Source: Thelephora terrestris
Lineage: Eukaryota; Basidiomycota; Agaricomycetes; Thelephorales; Thelephoraceae
Direction of reading: 5' to 3'
Length of the DNA stretch: 64,000 bases
Assembly: GCA_015956445.1 (NCBI GenBank)
Contig: WIUZ02000022.1
Location: 310,001-374,000 of the forward strand
Of this stretch, positions 55,301 to 64,000 are shown one piece after another. Within the stretch, counting starts at the first letter, position 1. Each line of letters opens with the position of its first letter. Below the pieces are notes generated by a model that did not search any database, was not told where the DNA came from, and worked only from the letters and a program-made list of their open reading frames with translations. A program made the position numbers and the translations under genes.

Positions 55301-58300
55301 GAGCTTTTGTACGCATGAAAACCGGCGGCGCGTCCAAAGCTACAAGTACGACGTTCAAGATGGGGAGGAATAAGCCCTTGAGGCTTTGCACACTTCCTAC
55401 TTCTTCGGAGAGGCGGTCCATGTACGCTGCCTCTTGCTCGGAGCTGTAAGAAGGGTCAGAGCGTGAAGTTTAGTTCGAAAAAGGGTGGTGTACCCTGGAT
55501 CAAAAATATCTGCCGAAGACTCGACCCAAACATCGCAGAGCGAAGATTTAGCCTTCGATATGAAGGAAATAAGGCCCTGGCTTGGGTGGGAACTACCCAG
55601 GCTGGTCATGGTTCCCTGACATTGTTTCAGCACACAAGCGAGCTCTTGCCCCCAAATTGCCCCTGTGAGTTCTCGGGCACTCTTCAGAAACGTTAGTCGA
55701 GTTACATAAAGATAGGGGGGAACTTGCATCGTAGGACTGGTCTTCCGAAGAGTGTTTACACAAGAACGAAAAGATCTCTTGATGCGCGGAGACTCGTGCA
55801 TCCAACTCGGAGATGGTCAAGTTAGAATGAATCTTCCAGGTGATAAGTAGAGTTTCATTCGAGAAGTAAGTGGACAAGATACCTCTTCCATTGGCTTCAA
55901 TATCCGATCCCCACCGCGCTCAGTCGAAGACCTGGAACTGAATTTGAGAGAAGTTGATCTTAGGCGGGAAGCGATGACGCCAAGGTGGTCCAGTGCCATC
56001 GATCGAGCAGCACCTGTATCACTCTGATTTGTCTTCACATCGTCTAGCGACCCAACCTTCAAGACAATCAGTGTAAGTCCAAGCGTATGAGAAGACAACC
56101 AACCATGACTTTGCAGATGATACCAAGCAGCAGTCCAGCAGCAGGCCATTCTGGCCAGAATAGTACGGCAAGAAGGTCGGAGATAAAGTTGTCGAATATG
56201 GCACGGTATTCTGCTTCATTGCTCGATTTTGTAGCTTTGGTCTTGCCTGACCTGGGAATAAGGAATCAGAAAAGATACGGTATGAAAATCTCGATGGGTG
56301 ATGCCTTTGTGTCAAAAAAAGGACGATGGTCTTCGCAGACTTGATGGCTGACTCCAGCCCGTTAGTGTAAAGATTGATTTCCTGGTCGCTGGTAGGTTAG
56401 CGCGCGCGGTGAGTCGGGAGATGCGTGCTACTTCTATGTCATCATCGCTGAATCCGACAGAATCACTCGGTGTGGTTTCTTGTGTTGCCTGTGCCTGGAG
56501 TCGCGTTTTCATTATCTTTCTTGCTCTCGAAGGAACATCATGCGCAGAAGTTTGGACCAGCTGCAGGAGAAGAGCAGAGACCGTGCGAATGGTCCTCCCA
56601 TCTCGCAATCTCTTGAGGTATCAGCAAATGGAAAATCAAATCCAAACCCAGGAATGAGTGACTCACCTGAACTGTCCGGCTTTCTGCTTCGCATCCGAGA
56701 GTTTGCTAAGAGAGCTCAGTATTTCCTCAATAACCCACGACCGTTGCTCTTCGTGAAAGGCAAAAATCTGCGTCAAAGTTCGTTAGTGAATGCGAGAAAA
56801 AGGCAATTAAGACCCACGCTTCTAATGAGGGTCAACGCATCAAGTCGCAGCCCTTTGATCGCGCTATTTCCAAGCGTATTATGGACGACATTACTTTTCT
56901 TTCCCTTTCCGTCCGGGGCAGTAGGCTCCATAATAAAGAAAGGACCGATTGCGATATATACTGCTTGGATGATAATCACATCGGAGAGTGAGATGAACTC
57001 TGCACGTATCAGACTATTGATCCTAGGCACGACGGAAGATAGTATCTGAAATATCTCGGCAATGAGACCGCGGTGTGCTTGGGTTTCCACAGAGTTTGTT
57101 TGGACCATCGTGCGTAAGATCGGGGGGACCTGCCCATAGAGGTCGGTTGCAGCTTCAACGAATGGGTACACTATCTTGCTGAGCTGGTTCTTGACGACAC
57201 TAAAGCAGGTCGAGATAAGTTCTTCCGAATAAACCTTTGGAAAATTGTCAAATTGCCCCCCATTGGAGAGTATGAGTGCGCACCTGCTTAGGAAGCCGGT
57301 CGCTCGACAAAATTGAAATACAACACTCTGCAGCCATTATGCTCTCCTTTGCTGTTGTCAGGCATTTGAGCAGGCCTTCGAGGTTGACGCTTGCGTCTTG
57401 TTGGTCATCAGGTTCTGGGTCGACAACGGAGTTGGCATCTTCACTCGGGTCAAGTTCTGAAGCCTTCGCCCTCTTCGACCCTTTACCAGATCTCTTGGTA
57501 ACAGAACGCTTGGAAGAGGTTTGTAGCTCTGAGGGAACTTTGAAGGGATCGAGATCTTCTCCGATCTGAACTGATCGCTCGAGTATCTTGAGAAGTCGAA
57601 GAATTTTTGGAACCTCCAGATAAGACATCCGTCCGTCATCTTTGCGAGCACTATTTGGGGCACCATTCTGACCACGTGAGGTTGGAGGCCTGCGTTTTGT
57701 CGGGCGGGAGATCTTTCCAACTATGGTTGTAATCTTGGATACTATAGTGGGGTTGAGGCAAGGGCGAGCACAGTTGGTGGTTAAATGTAAGGAGAAGAGG
57801 TCATGCCGAAGATCGCCAGGGTCGGGGTATTGTGGTAGATCGTCCTCCGCTTCAAAAATATCGTCGATCAACGACTCTAGTTTGTCGAAAGGGGCTTGAA
57901 AAGCATTAGAAGAGTTTGAACCTGAGGATCTGGACAAAATACCTCTATCGTCCCGTCCACCTGTTCTCTTGACGGGAGACGCGCGACCGTCGGTGCTACT
58001 GGTTGCGCAAGAGCTGCGGTGCTGAGCGACTGACCCGGCAGATGAGTTGATACCGTCGAATCGGCTACCGCTGGTCTGCGAGGTCTCGCGAATTGCAGGC
58101 GGGTTGGGTGTGGGTGCTTGGCTCTTCCTGGCACTGGGCCTCGGGGGTACCTCAACATAAACCTGGCTCTTCTTCGGGAATCTAGACATGCTGGGGAGAT
58201 GTTTCTGGATCTGGGGGGTAGGGGAATTCGCGGAAGTGTGGAGCGGAGGTTGTTGTTTCGAAACGGGACCTTCTGTATCCTCGTGCTTTCTCTTCCTGGG

Positions 58301-59187
58301 GGTCACGGTTTGAGTTTCCGTCGTCCTGGGCACCAACTTCGGGGTTTGAACGCGGGGCAGCACATTGTCAGATGACACTGGAGGGATTGTAGCGGGGGGA
58401 GTTGGTATTGGGGGCTTGGAGAAGGGAGTAGGGGTGACGATGGAAGGGGTTCCAATCGAGAGATCCTTTGTCTTGTTTGCAACGAATTCGTGGAAGAACT
58501 GAGTAGACGTCTCTGGCTCGTACACCTTCCGCGGCGGACGTGGTTGTTCTTGCAAAGCATTTGCAAGGGACGATGATGAGTGTGCGATGCCTGGCGGAGG
58601 GGTCGGGTACGCATATGGCATAGAGGAAACCGTGTGTTGGAATATTGATTGAGCAAATTCACTAGGTTGGTACCCTGTCTGCCATATTGTTGATAGGTCC
58701 TGTTGAGGGTAGCCGTAATTACTGCCGAGGTAGAAAATCAGCAACTCGTGGAGACCTGGATGGTCTCGCTCTGCGCACTAAGATGGTGTCTCCGTGAGGT
58801 ATCGGACCGCTTCATTTCGGGTATTCTCCCAATAGCCACCATCACCGGGGTTTGGACGTCCCGCGGTCAAGTATTGAAGCTCGCTTGCGTACTCATTGTC
58901 AGAGTACTCCATGTGCCCGTATTGAGGGTGCATATAGGTGGGACTTATGGTGAGATTGCTGAGGTGCCGTGCAACTGAGATGAAATGAGAACTACGCGAG
59001 ATGTGTATTTTGTCAAAAGCTAACCATGTGTTGTCGGGGTCGCAGACGCGAAAGGATAAACTGCGAGAAGTCTACGAGCGTCTTGGACAGAATCGGCGAC
59101 ATATCTTCCAAGATTTGGGTCAGAGGACGGTTGTGAAGGGCGATACTGGTGACTTTGACTCGGTCGTCGGTTGCCGTTGTTGTGCAT
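52385..59187 (-). CDS. SCC2: Cohesin loader SCC2/NIPBL (Mis4-type)
   Basis: SCC2 is the HEAT-repeat ATPase activator that, with SCC4/MAU2, loads cohesin. ATG 59187 starts a disordered N-terminus ([38 protein letters not shown]), the region that in orthologs contacts SCC4. A Pro/Ser-rich linker follows, then [17 protein letters not shown] and the start of the helical repeats. Landmarks include [32 protein letters not shown], the hook region [88 protein letters not shown] and [16 protein letters not shown]. The last exon has [23 protein letters not shown] and ends at 52385. At least 15 short introns; size is about 1,900 residues, normal for fungi. Its partner MAU2 is at the left edge of the window. 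Confidence 0.88.
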
Positions 59188-59434
59188 CACTACTCGAGGC
59201 AGGTGAATTGCTTTGTGGTGCACTCGAGGATGGAGGCCACCGCGTGTAATAATGCGGAGTTCAACGAGAGAAGACTCAAGTCGATCAAATTTCGCACGGC
59301 AGGCATTGGCCACGGCGGTCAACACACTAGCAGGCCACCAAACAACGGTTTGTAATGCGTGAATTGAAAGGAATGCTATGTACTGGTACAGACTATCGGA
59401 TGGTCTTGACGCTTAATGTATTGTCCAAACGTTA

Positions 59435-61210
59435 CTACTTATCGATCATTTCTTTCCCTTCACCCCTGAACCTGTCCAATTCCTGCCTCCATGGCTTCCA
59501 GTCTGCGCCGTACTTCCGCAGGAGTCGGGATAGCTCTTCCCTTTGTTCAGCCTTGGCAAGTGGTCAATATACAAAGGAAGGGGCAATGGGAACAACTTAC
59601 AAGGTTCCACGGTTCATCCCCGCCATAAACATCCTCGAACAATTGCTTGAGTTCGTGGCGTTTCAGTCTCTCGACACGTTTGAAGGTTGTCATAATCTCT
59701 TGCTTCAGCCTCTCCTTTGTAGCTTCGTCTTCCTCCTTCGACCACCACCCCCTATTCTCCATAAAGAGTCGGAACCTGACGATGGGGTTATCGACATTCT
59801 TTCGGTCCTCAACCTCCTGGCGGGGGCGGTAGGCAAAAGAATCATCAGAGGTGGAATGATGTCCAACACTACAAACGAATATAAGTCGCCAGGGACGAGG
59901 TTGATATCCAAGGGAGTTACCGATAAGTCATTGCTTCTACCAATACGCCTCTCCCGCCTTCAACACATCGCCGTCTGGCCTCGGATATCGCGCCGATGAC
60001 GGCCAGGATATCGTTTCCGTCAACCCGGATAGTGTCAATACCGTATCCTGCGCCTCGTGCGGCGATCCCGTCTCCGTAATATTGTTCTGATGATGGTGTG
60101 GATATGGCGAATCCATTATTCCTCGCAATAAATAATGTCGGAGATGGAATTGTGGATGCCAATAGCATTCCTGCATGGAAATCGCCCTCGGATGCAGCAC
60201 CCTCACCGAAAAATACAGCTGCGCAATTCTTTCCCCGACGTTTGGGATCACGCTTGATCGCGTATCCGACTCCTGCAGCTTGTGGGATCTGAGTGGCAAG
60301 CGTGGAAGAGATCGTATGGAAGTGGTGCTTTGGGGAACCAAAATGCTGAATGACCCGTTGATAAAAAACTGCGGAAAAATGTCACAAGTGTTTCTTACCA
60401 CTGGCATCTGGCGACCCTTTGTGGCCGCATCCTCTTCATTGCCGAAGCATTGCGCCATCGCGGCGTCGACACTAAAGCCGCGCCAAAGCAAAACACCCAT
60501 TTCGCGGTATTGGCCTAGTGGGAATAAACACTAGGAAACTCTGGGGTTGTAACGGCAACTACACACCCAATACCCTAGGAATCGTAAGCACGCAGAATTG
60601 AATGAACGAAACAGGGGATTACTCGTCATCAGGGGCAAGAGCCATAGCAGAGCCGATGATCGTAGCCTCTTCTCCGTGCTAGAAACGATGAATCTCGGGA
60701 TTCGACTCACCAATTTGTACTCACTGAAGTCATCTGCGTACATTGTAAGTACAGTACATCAAGACATGGAGGGGGGAACACACATAGAACGAGATTTTGC
60801 CTTGACGCTGAACATTGTTCATGAGAGTGTCTATAGTGGGTAGCAGAAGCATTTTCTCGTATCTGGAATAGATTGAGTGCAGGGTTTGAGGGAGGAACGA
60901 GGATAATGTACAATTTGCGGGCAAGTTCCTCGTCAATCTACCGACCGGAGCAAGGAAATTAAAGAGTCGAGGGATGTAAGTGAAATTGAGGTACCTTGGG
61001 GAGCTCTGCACCCTCCAGAGGAATTCCAATGCCATCCAAGACACGATATGTTGGGATTTTAGATCCGTCCGAGTTGACCGAGTTGAAGAACTTGAGTTTG
61101 GGAGTGAACGGGGACTGGGAACTCGGGAGATGGCCGTAAGCCGGAGCCTGAGAGGCAAATCTCCGCGAGTGGCATCCGATGGCAATGAAAGTCCTATTCC
61201 ACACGTTCAT
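59435..61210 (-). CDS. BCKDHA: Branched-chain 2-oxoacid dehydrogenase E1 alpha, mitochondrial
   Basis: E1 alpha binds thiamine diphosphate and decarboxylates the keto acids of Leu, Ile and Val. ATG 61210 starts a presequence ([16 protein letters not shown]). Conserved segments then follow across about eight exons: [54 protein letters not shown]-type sequence, [71 protein letters not shown] (ThDP-binding GDG-like loop), [48 protein letters not shown] (phosphorylation-loop serines) and [19 protein letters not shown]. It ends at 59435. About 440 residues, complete. Confidence 0.92.
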
Positions 61211-61441
61211 TAGTTGGCCGGTAGTGGGTGTGGGGAAATGCGGATGTCAATGATGATGATGCCGGAAAAGGAAAGCTGTCGATTGCCACCGAATTTGATC
61301 AGCAACGGTCTCGATCACTCATGTTGCTCCCCCAGAAGGCTGGGCGGGTTTGTTTGCCAGCTTTGTTCTTCTTCCTCATCTCAGCTTCCGGGTCAGAGGC
61401 TATTTTATTTGTTCACTTATTTCTTCTTTTACTGGCAGCCA

Positions 61442-62760
61442 ATGCTGTCTTTTGTTCTCGTTCTCTTCTTTCTTTCGTCAGTCCTCGCTTTCAGGACCAT
61501 CCGTTTTTCTAGCATCCAACAGTGTGGGCCATTCAACGTCACTTTCTCGGGCACCCAGCCAGCAGCCCTTCCTCTTACTCTTACGGTAGTGCCGTTCGGC
61601 TCGTCAGCTGTACCTCTCTCGATCCCTCTTCCAAACACAGAATGGGATTCAGAGACCAGCACCGGAGTCGCTATCACGTTCCTTCCCTACCCGGCAGGGA
61701 CGACCTTCATAGCGTCCCTCGATGATTCCCAAGGCCGGAGCACGGGCCATACGTCAGACATCATGAGGATTCAACAGTCCGGGGACACATCTTGCATCTC
61801 CTCAGCAGAACAATCACAAACCTACACTCCCGGACCGCCATTTTCTCAATGTCAGCCATTCGACGTCACCTTCGATCCGATTCGTGCCTTTCCGCCTATA
61901 GTCCGTTTATTTGTACCAAATGGCCAGGCCTTTTCCCTTGATCAAATACAGGAGCCGACCGACCCTGGGACGAGTAATTTCACTATGGTCGCCTTCCGCG
62001 GCCAGCCCGTGGTCCTGCTATTCAGGGACGAGTCAGCCCGTCTCCAGTCTACAAACCTGATAACCGTGACGGGGGACGCAACTAGTAGCAAAAGCTGTTT
62101 TCCTGACCCACCGGCCAAGCAAGGCCCGAATAGACCTAAGCAGGCTGGTCTATCCAAGTGAGTGAAGTTCACCTTTGCGATGGCCCACCCCGTTTCTGAG
62201 AGCCTACTAGGCAAGCTGTGACAGGGATCGTTGCTTCCATCGTCAGCGTTGTGACGCTATTATCCATCCTTGTCGTTCTACACCTTTTCCTGCGGTACAG
62301 GCGGAGCAGCCGAGCCCGTGGAGAAATACTACAGGGAGGGATTGAACGTGGCCCCGGCTTCGCTAAACCGGGAGTCGCTCCGCCTCCTGATACACAACCT
62401 GCCCAGTCGTCATGGAATGCGATCACCATCATCAACAAATCAATGCCCTACCCGATGGAAAAGTACACGAGTCGGCCAGTTTCCCCTTACTTCGTTCAGT
62501 CAACCCCACAAAATCACGACCCGGACCGCTACGAGCAAATGCAATCGCTCAGCGCCGCAACAGCCGATTTGGATCAGATCCTCAACGCATCTGTTATCAT
62601 TTCTGACGGTGGCGAGGGAATATGGTCTTCATCGTTGTCGCCTTCCACCCCGCACTCACAAGACATTCAATATACAGAACTGCCAAGTAGAACAAAGGAA
62701 CAACATGGGGCGACGATCCTGGTATCTCCTTCGTCGTCCCCATCGAACCTCGAGATTTGA
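61442..62760 (+). CDS. Type I membrane protein with signal peptide, unknown
   Basis: ATG 61442 is chosen because it begins a clean signal peptide, MLSFVLVLFFLSSVLA. The frame is open upstream to 61214 but that stretch is low-quality and would bury the signal. The lumenal part (about 215 residues) holds two similar segments, each opening QCGPFNVTF / QCQPFDVTF and each about 100 residues, suggesting an internal duplication. After a 58-bp intron (about 62159-62216) comes a single transmembrane helix, TGIVASIVSVVTLLSILVVLHLFL, with basic RYRRSSRARG on its inner side. A cytosolic Ser/Pro tail follows to 62760. This layout occurs in many basidiomycete cell-surface proteins; no function can be named. 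Confidence 0.68.
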
Positions 62761-62832
62761 TCATTCCTATGTGTTGCATCCAGCAGGTATTATTTTCGGG
62801 CAGGGCGTGACCCATAGGGGGACGAGGTGGCT

Positions 62833-63182
62833 ATGGTGGCTCCTACTTCAGAAAATTTCCCCTATACTGCTTTTGCTCGGTTGGAGGCGATTTCTGTGTT
62901 TGTGCTCAGTTACTGTATTTTTACCTTGCGATAGCTATTGTTTTGAATTTGAAGCCAGTCATCGCGATTGCTGCTACTTCCATCACAGGTACACATATAA
63001 TGCAACGGTTGAATTTGAACCTTAGAGTCGAGTAGATATGAGAGATCGTCGATTTTTCCTTCCGGGTGCTGACTACCGTCACCCCTGTGGCCTCCGTTGG
63101 CCTCTTCGGCTCCTTTATGGTCGCTTTTCTCCGTGGTATCAAGGATATTTCCAAACTTTCAGATGATGCCAAGGCAAAGTGA
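62833..63182 (+). CDS. Small hydrophobic protein, unknown
   Basis: The plus strand shows MVAPTSENFPYTAFARLEAI, then a hydrophobic segment ending IAIVLNLKPVIAIAATSIT, an intron starting GTACAC near 62990, and TTVTPVASVGLFGSFMVAFL-RGIKDISKLSDDAKAK, stop at 63182. It looks like a small two-helix membrane protein of about 90-100 residues. Near 62905-62935 the frame must change; either an unusually short intron (about 26 bp) or a frameshift is needed. The second exon's acceptor is also uncertain. Function unknown. Confidence 0.4.
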
Positions 63183-63864
63183 TACCTTGAAGGTGACATT
63201 GACCTGAAAGAACCGGACGAGTAAAGAGTTTCCAGTAAGCCTCCTTGCAGTAAGGCCTAACTACTCTGAAATCTCGGCAACGTCTTTTGAATGAAGCAGA
63301 TGTGATGATGAGCACTGTGAAAAATCCTGTACCTTATATCTGACGACATGCGCCTAAAACTCACAGATGAAGTTGGTGGAAGGCGCTGAAAGTGGGCGCT
63401 TATAAGAAAGGCGGCATGAATGGCCTTGATTTTAGTCGCTATAGTTTTTACGGTGGAGGATTCGTTGTAGTTAAATAACGCTGTTGTATGACTTGCGGTT
63501 AATCGTAGGCGTCGATCATATTCCACAGATGTGGGCCTTCGGCGTTGCTTTGCCCGGTAACTGGCAAAACTCGAAACCTTGAGCTTGGAGTCCGGAGAGC
63601 CATGGCTAGAACTGGCCCAGACCAGCACGGGAGACAGTCTACCACGCCTCGCGATCAAATAGGTTGCCATCACTCCAGATCGGGTGTGCTACTACATCTT
63701 GACGTTGTTCCTCCTCTTCATTCGCCTGCCCGCTTGCTGTCTTTCTTTTCAACCCACGCTCTTTTTGTCTTCGTCTCCTCCTTTCTTTAGTTTTCCCAGC
63801 GAAGTCCTTCTGTCCGGTATATCTGACTCGCCAGATTCAACGTTCGACGTTCGACCCTCAACGT
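63183..63864. promoter_or_regulatory. Intergenic region with pyrimidine-rich promoter before 63865
   Basis: No convincing gene; a 138-codon minus-strand frame (63673-63257) lacks any recognisable domain. Bases 63700-63800 are strongly CT-rich, a common feature just upstream of well-expressed fungal genes. Confidence 0.4.
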
Positions 63865-64000
63865 ATGTCCCGCCAACAATATCCGGCTCCTCCACCCCGT
63901 GGAACAAATCCCTTCATCGACGCAGAGCCTATCTATGAGACTGGCCCACCAATCACACACCCACGTCGCGACCTGTCTTCGCCACACAGCTTGTCCGTTT
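63865..64000 (+). CDS. Proline-rich N-terminus of a gene cut by the right edge
   Basis: ATG 63865 begins MSRQQYPAPPPRGTNPFIDA followed by EPIYETGPPITHPRRDLSS and remains open to base 64000. The disordered, Pro-rich opening and upstream CT-rich tract support a real start. N-termini of this style occur in several fungal membrane-associated enzymes, but too little is present to name a family. Confidence 0.5.
   Translation, partial: MSRQQYPAPPPRGTNPFIDAEPIYETGPPITHPRRDLSSPHSLSV

Noticed and set aside
61214-61441. Upstream start for the membrane-protein gene
   Set aside because: It would place about 76 non-conserved residues before an obvious signal peptide and begins only 4 bp from the divergent BCKDHA start.
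63257-63673. 138-codon minus-strand frame
   Set aside because: No recognisable motif, and it overlaps the probable promoter of the gene at 63865.
1-64000. CRISPR arrays, bacterial operons, phage-like or secondary-metabolite clusters
   Set aside because: No evenly spaced repeats with unique spacers and no such signature genes; the window is fungal nuclear DNA.

Overview
The window looks like the nuclear genome of a filamentous basidiomycete, most likely an Agaricomycete. The host genes are intron-rich with short introns (about 45-70 bp), are packed on both strands with 90-250 bp spacers, and encode eukaryotic proteins. The repeats include Plavaka-type (CACTA-related) transposases and a Helitron, which are typical of mushroom-forming fungi. 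All identities come from reading translations; no database search was possible.

Layout. (1) 1-3.6 kb, host block: a cohesin-loader subunit MAU2/SCC4 cut by the left edge, a Rad60/Esc2/NIP45-type protein with two SUMO-like domains, and the proteasome chaperone NAS2/PSMD9. (2) 3.6-27.9 kb, a transposon island with almost no intact host gene. It holds LTR-element fossils, including a head-to-head LTR palindrome with a primer-tRNA copy at its hinge, broken Plavaka transposases on both strands, a Helitron helicase remnant, an ORF1-only LINE copy with poly-A tail and target duplication, and about ten long palindromic elements. These palindromes share CACTG termini and 3-bp target duplications; several sit inside Plavaka genes and one inside another palindrome. 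(3) 27.9-64 kb, dense host block: a DHR2/DHX33-like DEAH helicase, a DUF4203 membrane protein, BMS1, 2-oxoglutarate dehydrogenase E1, a family III CoA-transferase, the cohesion helicase CHL1/DDX11, an SPX-domain phosphate transporter, an APSES/KilA-N transcription factor, the cohesin loader SCC2/NIPBL, branched-chain 2-oxoacid dehydrogenase E1 alpha, a type I membrane protein, a small unknown protein, and the first codons of a proline-rich protein at the right edge.

Functional themes. Both cohesin-loader subunits (MAU2 and SCC2), CHL1 and a Rad60/Esc2-type protein lie within 59 kb, an unusual concentration of chromosome-cohesion genes. 2-oxoglutarate dehydrogenase is divergent from a CoA-transferase resembling succinyl-CoA:glutarate CoA-transferase, so a succinyl-CoA producer and a possible succinyl-CoA user share a 157-bp intergenic region. 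The most novel-looking material is the family of palindromic CACTG elements, read here as non-autonomous passengers of Plavaka transposons.
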